The notes beneath the pieces are model-generated. The model saw only the letters and a list, made by a program, of their open reading frames with translations. It searched no databases and was not told where the DNA came from. Below are positions 8,205 to 17,158 of a stretch of DNA of 64,000 nucleotides, in pieces. A program made the translations under genes and the position numbers. The number at the start of each line of letters is the position of its first letter. The first letter of the stretch is position 1. Origin of the DNA: Yersinia aleksiciae (GTDB taxonomy: Bacteria; Pseudomonadota; Gammaproteobacteria; Enterobacterales; Enterobacteriaceae); contig NZ_CP011975.1 in NCBI RefSeq assembly GCF_001047675.1, forward strand, positions 3,822,073 to 3,886,072, written 5' to 3'.

Positions 8205-11200
8205 ATGACTGACCGCAACCTATCGATAAAAGTGGCTTTAGGGGCGGTCAATAATCTGACTCAACCTTTTAATGCCGCCCAGAAGAGCACCGCCGCACTG
8301 GGGCGGCAAATCAAAGCCACGCGCGATAACCTGCGCGACTTACCCAAACAGGCCGCCAGTTTCGACAAGCTGGCCGAGTCCAGCAATAAAGCCGCCGCCC
8401 GTATAGAGAAATTGCGCCGAGCCTCCGACGCGGTGAAATCCCTCGATAATCCTACCCAGAAGCAGATCGCCGCCGTGCAAAAGTGGGATAGCCGTCTGGG
8501 TAAGTTACAGGAAAAACAGACCGTTGAAGTGCGGCGACTGGCTGAACTGCGCGCCAGTCTTTACCAGCACGGTGTTTCGGTTGCCAGTAACAGCACCGCC
8601 ACGGAGCAAATCACTCACCGCACCGCCCAATATAACCGCCAGTTGCAACTGCAAGAGCAGCGGTTAAAACGGGTGGCGGCGGCGCGCGGCAGTTACGATC
8701 GCGGGCAGGAACTGCGTGGCAAGCTGCAATCCGGCGGAATGACGGCACTCGCAACCGGTGCGGTGATGGCGGCCCCAGTCGCGCTGGCGCTGAGAAGTTA
8801 CAGCGGCATGGAAGATGCCATGAAGGGGGTGGCAAAACAGGTTAATGGCCTGCGGGATGATAACGGCCAGCGCACCGCACAATTCTATGAAATGCAAAAC
8901 GCCATTAAAGACGCGGCCGAGCAAGCCCCCTTGCCGGGGGGCGCGTCAGACTTTGCCGCATTGGTCGAAGGCGGCGCACGCATGGGGGTGGCAACCGAGG
9001 GGGCCGGCTGGGCACAGCAGAAAAAAGAGCTGTTGGACTTTGCCAATGTCTCCGCCAAGGCGTCGAAAGCCTTTGAGCTGCCCGCCGGTGAACTGGCGGA
9101 AAGCCTCGGTAAAATCTCCGGGCTGTACAAGATCCCGACCCAAGATATTGAGCAACTGGGCGACGCCCTGAACTATCTGGATGATAACGCCCAGTCGAAA
9201 GGGGCGGATATTATTGATGTGCTGCAACGCATGGGTGGCGTGGCTGATCGACTGAACTACAAGCAGGCGGCCGCACTGGGATCGACCTTCTTGTCCTTGG
9301 GGGCACAGTCTGAAATTGCCGCCAGCGCGGCTAACGCCATGGTGCGCGAACTGTCAATTGCCACCATGCAAAGCAATAAATTTTTTGATGGGTTAGACGC
9401 GCTGGGCATGGATGACAAAAAGATTGAAAAGGCGATGTCGGTCGATGCCATGGGCACCATTCGCGAAGTGTTGGGCGCAGTTAAAAAACTGCCCGATGTT
9501 GACCGGTTGCGGGTACTCACGCAGCTGTTTGGTAAAGACTTCGGTAAAGACGCCGCCAAGCTGGTGAACAATATTGATGAGCTGGACCGGCAACTCGCCT
9601 TGACCAGTTCGGCGGGCTCCAAAGGTTCGATGCAGAAAGAGTCTGATATTGATAAAGACTCTATTTCGGCGCAATTGCAGCTGTTGAAATCCGGCGGCGG
9701 TAACGCGCTGAGTTCGATGGGGGAAACCCTGCGTGCGCCGATGCTGGAGGTGGTCGAGACCTTAAAAAACATGATTGGCGGCGTGCGTCGTTGGGTCGAG
9801 GCTAACCCCAAACTGGCAGGCACTATCATGAAAGTGGTCGCGGCGCTGTCAATTGCCACTATTACGCTGGGCGGATTGGCACTGGCTGCGGCGGCATTAT
9901 TGGGGCCGATGCTGGCCCTGCGGTTGGGGTTCTCGCTGCTAGCTGGTAACGGGGGGCTGGGTGCGTTACTGCCTAAATTTACTTGGTTATCAGGGGGGAT
10001 CAGTCGGTTGGTGCCTAATATATTGCGTGTCTCTCCGGCGTTATTGTCGTGGCGAACCAGTGCCAGCGTGGCCGGTTCCGCACTGGGTGGCCTACGGTCG
10101 AAAATGGCGTTGCTCGGCTCTAATGCGCAGATGGCCCTGTCCAGCGCTTCTGGTCGTGCCGGTGCGGCAATGTCTACCGCCTTTAGTCAGCCGGGGGCGG
10201 CGCTGGGTCGTCTTGGCAATATGCTGAAATGGGTGGCGACTTCCCCGCTTCGCCTGTTGGGCAGTATTGGCGGCGCGGTGTTTGGTGCACTGGGGTCGGC
10301 GGTGGGGCTGGTATTAAGTCCGGTCGGGTTATTGGTGGCGGCCGTCATTGGGGCGGGCGTGCTGATTTATAAGTATTGGGAGCCGATAAAAGCATTTTTC
10401 AGCGGTTTCTTTACCGGATTAATCGAAGGGTTAAGGCCAATCAGAGAAGCCTTTGCACCACTGGCCCCGATCTTTGACGGCATCGGCAGCGCGATTGGGC
10501 GGGTGTGGAACTGGTTTACTCAGTTGCTTTCGCCGGTCGAGTCGTCTAAAGCCTCGCTGGAAGCCGCCACCAATGCCGGAAAAACCTTTGGTGAGGTGGT
10601 TGGTGCAGTGATTAGCGGACTGTTTTGGCCGGTTGAACAGCTGGCAAAAGGGCTGGGTTGGCTACTGGAAAAGCTGGGGGCCATCCCGAAAGCGGCGGAT
10701 GCGGCCAGCGGTGCGGTGGCGGCGATGAACGGGCCGAAAGCACCCGTGATGTACGAGTGGGATCCGGTACTGAAAAAGATGGTGGAGGCGAAATCCGCGT
10801 GGTCGTGGAGTCCTGATAAGCCGGTCGCCGGTAATAGCAGTGCTATGGCGAACGCGGCAGCATCCCCGATTGCCAGCGCCCCAGCGGCGGCCCCGTCTAT
10901 CTACGGCGCAGTTGACCGCAGTAAAAAGAAAAAAGGCAGTGGTGACAGTCTCGACAGCAGTTCGACGGCCACAGCGGCAGCGGATAACGCACGGGATAAG
11001 CTGGGTGATATCGTGTTTAAAAATGTGCCGGATTATCTGCCGCTGGCCTCGCCATATTTATCCGCCCCGGCAAAAGCAGCGGCGCAGCCCGGCCTGTTGG
11101 CAAGAATGCAGCAGAGCGCCAGCGATATGCTGGCTCGCACGCGGGACATGATCGCACCGGGTAATGATTTTGACGCGTTATCACTGGCCGGTGATATTCC

Positions 11201-11414
11201 ACAACTGGCAAGAAAGCCGCTCAGTGCGCAGCGAAATAGCGGCCCGATTTCCTATGAAGGTGATCGCTACGACATTACGATCACACTGCAAGGCCAACAA
11301 GCGGCCAGCATAGACGAAAATAAACTGGTCAATATGCTGTATGACAAAATCGCCACGCTACAGCGCCAGAAAGAGTCCCGCCGCCGCTCCACCTTTACCG
11401 ACAGGGAGCAATAA
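8205..11414 (+). CDS. T: Tail tape measure protein gpT
   Basis: Sets tail length and probably helps DNA pass the inner membrane. The 1069-residue protein starts with long coiled-coil helices (about 15-170). A conserved tape domain follows, with Gly/Ala-rich RSYSGMEDAMKGVAKQVNG and LPGGASDFAALVEGGARMGVA near 200-260. Hydrophobic stretches lie at about 535-585 and 685-725. The C-terminal third is Ala/Lys/Ser rich. P2 T is shorter (about 815 residues), so a longer tail is expected. It begins 3 bases after the E' stop. Confidence 0.95.
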   Translation: MTDRNLSIKVALGAVNNLTQPFNAAQKSTAALGRQIKATRDNLRDLPKQAASFDKLAESSNKAAARIEKLRRASDAVKSLDNPTQKQIAAVQKWDSRLGKLQEKQTVEVRRLAELRASLYQHGVSVASNSTATEQITHRTAQYNRQLQLQEQRLKRVAAARGSYDRGQELRGKLQSGGMTALATGAVMAAPVALALRSYSGMEDAMKGVAKQVNGLRDDNGQRTAQFYEMQNAIKDAAEQAPLPGGASDFAALVEGGARMGVATEGAGWAQQKKELLDFANVSAKASKAFELPAGELAESLGKISGLYKIPTQDIEQLGDALNYLDDNAQSKGADIIDVLQRMGGVADRLNYKQAAALGSTFLSLGAQSEIAASAANAMVRELSIATMQSNKFFDGLDALGMDDKKIEKAMSVDAMGTIREVLGAVKKLPDVDRLRVLTQLFGKDFGKDAAKLVNNIDELDRQLALTSSAGSKGSMQKESDIDKDSISAQLQLLKSGGGNALSSMGETLRAPMLEVVETLKNMIGGVRRWVEANPKLAGTIMKVVAALSIATITLGGLALAAAALLGPMLALRLGFSLLAGNGGLGALLPKFTWLSGGISRLVPNILRVSPALLSWRTSASVAGSALGGLRSKMALLGSNAQMALSSASGRAGAAMSTAFSQPGAALGRLGNMLKWVATSPLRLLGSIGGAVFGALGSAVGLVLSPVGLLVAAVIGAGVLIYKYWEPIKAFFSGFFTGLIEGLRPIREAFAPLAPIFDGIGSAIGRVWNWFTQLLSPVESSKASLEAATNAGKTFGEVVGAVISGLFWPVEQLAKGLGWLLEKLGAIPKAADAASGAVAAMNGPKAPVMYEWDPVLKKMVEAKSAWSWSPDKPVAGNSSAMANAAASPIASAPAAAPSIYGAVDRSKKKKGSGDSLDSSSTATAAADNARDKLGDIVFKNVPDYLPLASPYLSAPAKAAAQPGLLARMQQSASDMLARTRDMIAPGNDFDALSLAGDIPQLARKPLSAQRNSGPISYEGDRYDITITLQGQQAASIDENKLVNMLYDKIATLQRQKESRRRSTFTDREQ

Positions 11415-11416
11415 TC

Positions 11417-11842
11417 ATGATGATGGTTTTCGGGTTGTTTGTGTTTGAACTGCGCACCGCGCCTTATCAGAATCTGGGGCAGGAAAGCACCTTCCGGCAC
11501 GTCAATAACAGTCGAGTCGGCAAGTCGCCGCGCTATCAATATATTGGCCCCGGTGAGGATAAAATTACGCTGGGCGGGACGTTGTACCCGGAAGTGACCG
11601 GCGGTGATGTGTCGCTGGCGGCACTGCGCACCATGGCTTACACCGGCAAAGCCTACCCGCTGATAGAAGGCACCGGCGGGATTTATGGCATGTTTGTGAT
11701 TACTGGCATCAGTGAAACCCGTACTGAGTTTTTTAAGGACGGCAAGGCAAGGAAAATAGAGTTTTCGCTCAGCCTGGAAAAGGTCAGTGAGGATTTGCGG
11801 GAAATGCTGGCCGATGTGGATATGGGGTTGGGTTTTTTGTAA
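11417..11842 (+). CDS. U: Tail protein gpU
   Basis: Tail terminator or completion protein of P2-like phages. The 141-residue product has the GpU signatures FVFELRTAPYQ, SRVGKSPRYQYIGPGEDKITLGGTLYPE, GTGGIYGMFVI and IEFSLSLEKV. It is a little shorter than P2 U (about 159) at the C-terminus. It starts right after T and ends the plus-strand tail operon before a bidirectional terminator. Confidence 0.95.
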   Translation: MMMVFGLFVFELRTAPYQNLGQESTFRHVNNSRVGKSPRYQYIGPGEDKITLGGTLYPEVTGGDVSLAALRTMAYTGKAYPLIEGTGGIYGMFVITGISETRTEFFKDGKARKIEFSLSLEKVSEDLREMLADVDMGLGFL

Positions 11843-11885
11843 TACCGGAGAACACCGTCAGCTTTATCTGTACTGCAGCAACGTT

Positions 11886-11911
11886 AAGCCCGCAACTTAT
11901 GCGGGCTTTAT
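11886..11911. terminator. Bidirectional terminator between U and the tail fibre genes
   Basis: Perfect eight-pair stem AGCCCGCA-ACTTA-TGCGGGCT with T-rich flanks, placed between the converging U and fibre-assembly genes. Confidence 0.85.
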
Positions 11912-11913
11912 TA

Positions 11914-12393
11914 TTACATTTCTGGCGGCCAGACAGGCACGCGATACCCTTGATTTACCGCTTCAACTAATAACCATTGCGGCAGTTCGGGCAACTCAAT
12001 CAGCGGCCAGTTTTCCACGGTCGGCCATGTGCGATAGGCTGCGCGGGTGGTGGTTAACTCGGAACGTTGCGCCTCCGTCAGCAGCGTGTCGTCAATCGAA
12101 TAATCACTGACCATCATGGAGTCAGTTGCCATAATAAAATCATCACGGTGAGAGCGAGCTTTTGCTGCAAGTTCATCGGCTGTTAGTGGTTGTTGTGGGG
12201 AAGCATCTACCCACGCAGGCATTCCATCAACAGAACCGCGCACCTTACCCGCTGGCGGTTCCCCTGTGTAAAGTGCAAATATATCCTCATCAACATCTAC
12301 ACCAGACTCTGGCCACATTCCTGCTTGTTTATAATCTTCCATGCTTGAATATGGGAAAAATAGATTCTTAATATCACTGAATAAATATTTCAT
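11914..12393 (-). CDS. Tail fibre assembly protein
   Basis: A 159-residue protein of the phage tail fibre assembly (Tfa/G-like) type. Diagnostic points are the ALYTGEPPAGKVRGSVDGMPAWVD segment with its conserved PxG and W residues, and the ADELAAKARSHRDDFI helix typical of this family. Tfa proteins help fold and trimerise the receptor-binding fibre encoded upstream, here 12395-13690, with only one base between them. It is last in the minus-strand baseplate/fibre operon. Confidence 0.88.
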   Translation of the reverse strand: MKYLFSDIKNLFFPYSSMEDYKQAGMWPESGVDVDEDIFALYTGEPPAGKVRGSVDGMPAWVDASPQQPLTADELAAKARSHRDDFIMATDSMMVSDYSIDDTLLTEAQRSELTTTRAAYRTWPTVENWPLIELPELPQWLLVEAVNQGYRVPVWPPEM

Positions 12394-12394
12394 T

Positions 12395-13690
12395 TTATTT
12401 TCCTATAGCGATCCAATCGGTACCCACAGTGCTAATTGCGTTTGAGTTTAAGACCCACACGGCAAATGAAAAGCTTGTCCTACCGTCACCCAACGGCCCC
12501 ATATTTGCTGAATAACGCGTAGCCGGTGGGTTTGCAGAACTTACTGGCAATAAAGCCAATGTAAATCCGACTGCAAACGGAACGGGGAAATTTACCAATG
12601 CATAACCCGCATCGGAGCTGTTCGCCCTCCCACGCTGAATAATGGTGCCATCAGGATATTTCACCCAACCACTGCCAGAAGTGAATGAATTCATGTCGGG
12701 TATTTGTCCCGCACCGGTTCCGACATTTTTTATTGCCGCAGTCCCTAATCCAAGGTTTGTGCGAAAGGTTGCTACATTCGGAATATCACCACCATTTTTG
12801 GCCTTATCCATTTTTGCTGCCAATGCGTTGGTCATTGTTGTAGCAAAATTCGGATCATTGCCCAGCGCGTCGGCCAGCTCTTTTAGGGTGTCGAGCGCCG
12901 CCGGTGAGGATGCAACCAATGCCGCCAGTGCGGCTTGCACAAAAGCAGTGTTCGCCAACTGTTGCGTATTATTTCCCGCCGCTGGCGTGGGAGTGGTTGG
13001 TGTGCCTGTCAGTACCGGACTGGCAAGCGGTGCATAGTCTGCGACCACCTGTTTAACATGCGCTGTAGTTGCCAGTTGTGTGCTGTTGTCTGCTTTTACG
13101 GCCGTAGGGGCGGTGGGCTTGCCGGTTAATGGCGGACTGGCTTTCGGCGCGTATTGTGAGTGCGGATCAGTCGCTGCCAAATGCGCTGTCATCAACCCAT
13201 CGGCATAGGCTTTAACCTCAATTACTTTATCATCCACATACTTACGCGTTGCCAGCACTACCGACGGATCGATTTTTAATGTGACCGCCTCAGTGCTACT
13301 GACAATCAGCACCATGCGCACGGTTTGCGTGCGGCCGCTACCCTCTTGCAACTGCGGCTTATAGGTTTCCGGGCAGTTGGCAATGGCGATCAGAATGCCG
13401 TATTTATCAAACAAGCCAATCTCACGAATCCACCAACCGCCATCTGTTTCGGGTATCACTTGTTCCGCGATAATCTGGCTACTGTTGGCCGCATCAATAC
13501 TTAATGAATTCAATGCAGCGCGGCGCTTCTCGCCAATCAGCTGCGTTTGCGCGGCGTTCGGCAGCGGTAATACGCCGCCGCCGTCGCCCACGGCCATATG
13601 GGTGATCTGTAATTGGGTGCCGAGGGCCGTGGCGTTTGCCAGTTTGGCCGCCCCCAGATGGGTCAGTATGGCAAAGAATTTTGTGGTCAT
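12395..13690 (-). CDS. H: Tail fibre protein gpH-like
   Basis: Host-recognition fibre. The 431-residue protein opens with the conserved P2 H N-terminal domain (MTTKFFAILTHLGAAKLANA, then the ITHMAVGDGGG motif) that anchors fibres to the baseplate. The middle has repeated segments of the type TGxPTAPT...NNTQLATTAHV, at about 185-250. The C-terminal half ends in a collar-like domain. P2 H is longer (about 669 residues), so this is a short fibre. The C-terminal receptor-binding part cannot be matched by eye to a known host range. Confidence 0.9.
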   Translation of the reverse strand: MTTKFFAILTHLGAAKLANATALGTQLQITHMAVGDGGGVLPLPNAAQTQLIGEKRRAALNSLSIDAANSSQIIAEQVIPETDGGWWIREIGLFDKYGILIAIANCPETYKPQLQEGSGRTQTVRMVLIVSSTEAVTLKIDPSVVLATRKYVDDKVIEVKAYADGLMTAHLAATDPHSQYAPKASPPLTGKPTAPTAVKADNSTQLATTAHVKQVVADYAPLASPVLTGTPTTPTPAAGNNTQQLANTAFVQAALAALVASSPAALDTLKELADALGNDPNFATTMTNALAAKMDKAKNGGDIPNVATFRTNLGLGTAAIKNVGTGAGQIPDMNSFTSGSGWVKYPDGTIIQRGRANSSDAGYALVNFPVPFAVGFTLALLPVSSANPPATRYSANMGPLGDGRTSFSFAVWVLNSNAISTVGTDWIAIGK

Positions 13691-14295
13691 GGGTTCACGC
13701 TCACGCTGTCAATAAGATGAAGTGTGCCGCCGGTATAGCCTTGGCCGGTCACAGTAATAGTTTCAGGTAAATAGGGGTAAACGGTCAGCTCGTCACCGTC
13801 GTAACTGGCGACACTGATAGGGATCGCACCGGAGACATCCAGATTGATAGACAGGCCGACCAGATGGCGGCTACAGGGCTTGGCATCATCAATCAGCCGC
13901 TCCAGTTCAAAATACATTTCATCGGTAATGCCGGTTTCCAGCACGCCGACATCAAGGCGAAAGGTGCCGGGCGTTTCGTTGGTTTTCCACCATTCGATCA
14001 CTTTAATGAGATAGCCGAGCGGCTCAACCACGCGCCGCAATGCGCCAATAGTGCCTTTGCGTTTGTGCAGGTAAGCCGAGGATTTCACTACTGCGCGTTT
14101 GGTGGTTTCCGGCCAGCTTTCATCCCAGCGATCAACCGACCACGCCCATGCCAGATAGGGCAGCAACGGCAGCGGGCATAGGTCAGCATTCCATAACAGA
14201 CGCAGGGGGACTGGCACATCGCCCAGACGGGCGCAGGCTTGTGCAGCGGCGATTTCCAGCGGGGATGATCCGGCCGGTAGCAGGCGGTTATTCAT
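13687..14295 (-). CDS. I: Baseplate protein gpI
   Basis: Wedge protein of the P2 baseplate. The 202-residue product shows the family pattern LLPAGSSPLEIAAAQACARL at the N-terminus, LPLLPYLAWAWSVDRWDE, and KGTIGALRRVVEPLGY. It overlaps the fibre gene downstream by four bases and J upstream by eight, typical of the tightly packed J-I-H order. Confidence 0.95.
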   Translation of the reverse strand: MNNRLLPAGSSPLEIAAAQACARLGDVPVPLRLLWNADLCPLPLLPYLAWAWSVDRWDESWPETTKRAVVKSSAYLHKRKGTIGALRRVVEPLGYLIKVIEWWKTNETPGTFRLDVGVLETGITDEMYFELERLIDDAKPCSRHLVGLSINLDVSGAIPISVASYDGDELTVYPYLPETITVTGQGYTGGTLHLIDSVSVNP

Positions 14296-15196
14296 CGGTT
14301 CCCCCGACCGTCAGCACGGCGCGGGTACAGTAGGCGGCTTGTGTTTTGTCGAGTACCACGTCAGCCAGTGGCGCATTCAGTTCGACACGCTGCACCCCCT
14401 CAACATGCAGCACGGCATAAATGGCAGAAATACGGATATCTCGCCCCAGTCGGCGCTGGGTGCTGATATAAGCATTCAGTCTTGCTTCAGCTGCCGCGCG
14501 GACCGGTTCAGCTTCCGGTCCCGGATAGATATAGAGCACGGCGTCAATCTGGTATTCGACAATGGCGGCGGATTGCACGGTGATACGGTCAGCCACCGGC
14601 CGCACGTCCTCGTCATTCAGGGCGGTGCGAACAATGTCCAGCAACTGCGACGTGGCTTCACCGTTTCCAGCCCGCGCCAGCACGGTGACAGTGACGCAGG
14701 CTGGTGACGGACTCAGCGCCGAGGCATCAGCAACCTGACCATCAGCGCTGCGGGCGTGGGCTTCATAGGCTCCGGTCGGTCCGGCAACACTCAGTGCCTC
14801 AAAGGCTTGCGGGATCCGCAGGCGAAAATCGGTATCAGACTCCATCACGGCAGGAATGGGCGGAATGGCATCCGGATCGGCGGGCGTGATAATCAGACGT
14901 TGAACGTTATTATTGGCCCCTAGTTGGTCTAAATCGCTGCCGTTGGCATAGGCCACCATGACCGCCTGTGCCGCCTCATTAACCCGCTGGCGCAATACCA
15001 GCTCACGGTACGCATTTTCCTGCAATAGCTTGACTAAAGGCTCAGATTCTAACGATAAGGTGCGCATGATTGCCTCCTGTTCGTCGGCTGGATATAGGGC
15101 GATGAGTTCCGCCTTGCGTTCAGCGAGTAGAGTTTCATAATCCAGTGCTTCCACCGCCAGCGGGGCGGGCAGCTGTGACAGATCGATAGTGCTCAT
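14288..15196 (-). CDS. J: Baseplate assembly protein gpJ
   Basis: Baseplate edge protein of the gpJ/T4 gp6 type. The 302-residue product has the LPAPLAVEALDYETLLAERKA start, the VMVAYANGSDLDQLGANNNV block and a C-terminal DKTQAAYCTRAVLTVGGTDE. Length matches P2 J. It overlaps W by four bases and I by eight. Confidence 0.95.
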   Translation of the reverse strand: MSTIDLSQLPAPLAVEALDYETLLAERKAELIALYPADEQEAIMRTLSLESEPLVKLLQENAYRELVLRQRVNEAAQAVMVAYANGSDLDQLGANNNVQRLIITPADPDAIPPIPAVMESDTDFRLRIPQAFEALSVAGPTGAYEAHARSADGQVADASALSPSPACVTVTVLARAGNGEATSQLLDIVRTALNDEDVRPVADRITVQSAAIVEYQIDAVLYIYPGPEAEPVRAAAEARLNAYISTQRRLGRDIRISAIYAVLHVEGVQRVELNAPLADVVLDKTQAAYCTRAVLTVGGTDE

Positions 15197-15543
15197 GAAC
15201 CGCCTCCAACGGGGATTGCCAGATTAAAAATGTCAGCCAGATCCGTGCGCTGGCCCTGAAGCTCAAGCGTCATTTTGCCCGCCTGCGGCTCCGCCAATAA
15301 CACGCGAGTGAGTACCACACGCGGCTCCCAACGCATGATCGCGCTGTAGGCTGCCGACATGGCTTTCAATCGCAGCAGCGGGTTCTGCGGGTCGTCAATC
15401 AAATCAGACAGTAATGAGCCATAGCCCCGCCGCATACACCGTGTCGTGGTCGGTGTGGTGATGATGTCGGTGATTGACTGGGTGATATGGTCCATATCGG
15501 TAATGCGCCGCCCGGTCTGGGCATTCATGCCTAAATACATCAT
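15193..15543 (-). CDS. W: Baseplate assembly protein gpW
   Basis: A 116-residue gp25/lysozyme-like baseplate protein. Conserved features are GMNAQTGRRITDMDHITQSI, the TRCMRRGYGSLL motif and EPRVVLTRV. Length matches P2 W (115). Four-base overlaps with V and J indicate translational coupling. Confidence 0.95.
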   Translation of the reverse strand: MMYLGMNAQTGRRITDMDHITQSITDIITTPTTTRCMRRGYGSLLSDLIDDPQNPLLRLKAMSAAYSAIMRWEPRVVLTRVLLAEPQAGKMTLELQGQRTDLADIFNLAIPVGGGS

Positions 15544-16178
15544 TTGTTTGGCCCGTCCGAGCTACTCCCACCGCGCTGCACGCCGCCGTGGGTGTGGCTA
15601 TCAACCACTACGCCATTGGATGAGAAGGTGCCGCCGGAGTGCTCAATATTTCCGGTCATTTTGCCGCCTTGTTTCACTTCTAAGGTGGTAGTGGTCAGAT
15701 GCTGGGTGCATTCCACTATGGGCGTATCCAGTGTGATTTTGACCGAGGCGGTACAGGTGATTTCTGGTGCGGTGGCATGGATAGATTCACCCGCATCAAG
15801 GGTGGCGGTTTTAATGCCGCTGGCTTTCAGCGCGCCGGTGTCAGCGTTGTACTCAATCACCGCACCGTCGGGGTAGGTGGTGTGCTGGGTGTTGGCGGTG
15901 TTCATCGGCGTAGGGAGACTATGTTGATACAGGGAGGCAATGATCACACCGGCGGACAGTTCACCGCCAGCGGCCAAAATAATCACCTGCTCCCCTTCGG
16001 TCGGCGGCCACCATGTTTTAGCGGTACCGGCACGGCGAACCGACCACGGTAACCAGTCAGTGAGCAATTCACCGCAGCGCACGCGGGCTTTGGGCGGATC
16101 GAGGGTTAAATCCACCTGTTCCACGATACCGAAACGGATCAGATTCATTATCAGGCGATAGATTTCGGCGTTGGTCAT
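15540..16178 (-). CDS. V: Baseplate assembly protein gpV (membrane-piercing spike)
   Basis: Forms the trimeric needle at the tail tip. The 212-residue product has an N-terminal OB-fold (RFGIVEQVDLTLDPPKARV, LPWSVRRAGTAKTWW), a beta-helical repeat zone (about 105-180), and the iron-binding HxH motif in SHTHGG near the C-terminus. It begins the minus-strand V-W-J-I-H-tfa operon, 71 bases downstream of a predicted Ogr site. Confidence 0.95.
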   Translation of the reverse strand: MTNAEIYRLIMNLIRFGIVEQVDLTLDPPKARVRCGELLTDWLPWSVRRAGTAKTWWPPTEGEQVIILAAGGELSAGVIIASLYQHSLPTPMNTANTQHTTYPDGAVIEYNADTGALKASGIKTATLDAGESIHATAPEITCTASVKITLDTPIVECTQHLTTTTLEVKQGGKMTGNIEHSGGTFSSNGVVVDSHTHGGVQRGGSSSDGPNK

Positions 16179-16248
16179 GGGGCAATACTCGTTATTCAGC
16201 GTAACGGTATTGTTTACGCGCGCGGGCAGGGGTGCAACGCGCGGCAGT

Positions 16249-16266
16249 TGTAGGGGGGCTGTGACA
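16249..16266 (-). promoter_or_regulatory. Ogr-binding site of the V operon late promoter
   Basis: On the minus strand TGT-CACAGCCCCCCT-ACA matches TGT-N12-ACA. The centre is about 79 bases from the V start, suitable for a late promoter that starts the V operon downstream of the fic gene. Confidence 0.65.
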
Positions 16267-16292
16267 ACTTTTAGCGGGAAATGTCAGGCGGT

Positions 16293-16880
16293 TTAGCTAA
16301 TACAGCGGGCGAATAACGCAGTCATGCGTTGATAACGGCAATGGTAGCCATCAATATTGGCTTGAATCCATTCATCGGGGTTGATGCTAGCAAAGGAAAT
16401 GTGAAAGCCGCAATTGATAACAAGATGTTCGAACAGCAACCGCTGCGCCCGGCCATTACCTTCACGGAAGGGGTGGATAACATTAAGATCAGAGTAGTAT
16501 TCCGCCAGTTTTACAATCAGCGCGTCATAGGGCAGGCCAACCAGATAATTCTCTTGTGCCAGTTGATTAAATAGCCGGTTAGCTTCAGGTGTAATACGAT
16601 TGATATTGCAAAATCGGGTGGTGCCTTTGGAAATATCAATGGTGCGCAGCTCGCCAGCCCAATGATAAATATCGCCAAACAAGGCTTGATGCAGTGCGCA
16701 CCAGTAGCGCAAATCATAGGGTGGCGGGCTAAATTCGATCTCCATAATCGCCAGTTCAGAAAAATCTTTTTCCATCTCAATAAATTGGTCATCATCAGTA
16801 ATGCCGAATTTATTGATTAACACCTGACTGTTCGGGTAGGTATAAGGATCGGGGCCGTCACCGTATTTATCGCTGTTCAC
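16293..16880 (-). CDS. fic: Fic-domain protein (predicted AMP-transferase toxin)
   Basis: Fic enzymes move AMP from ATP to target hydroxyl groups; class I members are toxins held off by a small partner. The 195-residue protein has the complete active motif HPFREGNGR at residues 136-144 followed by AQR, and the DKYGDGPDPYTYP start seen in bacterial Fic proteins. The start is GTG at 16880, overlapping the partner stop (GTGA), which suggests coupled translation. It lies between S and V in the prophage late region but upstream of the V promoter. The intact catalytic His and Gly-Asn-Gly suggest activity; the target is unknown. Confidence 0.93.
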   Translation of the reverse strand: MNSDKYGDGPDPYTYPNSQVLINKFGITDDDQFIEMEKDFSELAIMEIEFSPPPYDLRYWCALHQALFGDIYHWAGELRTIDISKGTTRFCNINRITPEANRLFNQLAQENYLVGLPYDALIVKLAEYYSDLNVIHPFREGNGRAQRLLFEHLVINCGFHISFASINPDEWIQANIDGYHCRYQRMTALFARCIS

Positions 16881-17077
16881 CGCGAACTCGGCTGGCTTTT
16901 GGTGGCGTATTTATTCATCAGGCTTTGCTTCAGTTTAGCCCTTTCGTTCTTTGAGGTTGGCAACGTTTGATTGGTACTGTTCAAGCCTTCCAAACGCATA
17001 CTTTGGCGATAGTTTTCTAACTTCACACGGTCGAAGTACTGTTTTTTCTCAGCCAGACTCGTCATTACATTAGCCAT
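16877..17077 (-). CDS. YhfG/FicA-like antitoxin of Fic
   Basis: A 66-residue protein immediately before fic. The ATG at 17077 has a GGAG six bases upstream; the longer frame to 17146 lacks such support. It resembles YhfG (DUF2559), the E. coli Fic antitoxin, in the helix SLAEKKQYFDRVKLENYRQS. It carries the class I inhibitory motif S-x-x-x-E-G as SMRLEG (S26 to G31), whose glutamate blocks ATP gamma-phosphate binding in Fic proteins. The four-base GTGA overlap with fic supports a toxin-antitoxin pair. Confidence 0.85.
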   Translation of the reverse strand: MANVMTSLAEKKQYFDRVKLENYRQSMRLEGLNSTNQTLPTSKNERAKLKQSLMNKYATKSQPSSR

Positions 17078-17158
17078 TACGATCTCCGGTAGTGCATATA
17101 GAAATGTAGATAAAACAAATATACGCGATCCAGCGGAGTTTTTCATCCCAGCGTTATG

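Noticed and set aside
9257-9859. 200-codon minus-strand frame inside gene T
   Set aside because: Antisense shadow of the tape measure gene, Ser/Ala-rich translation, no ribosome site or family pattern.
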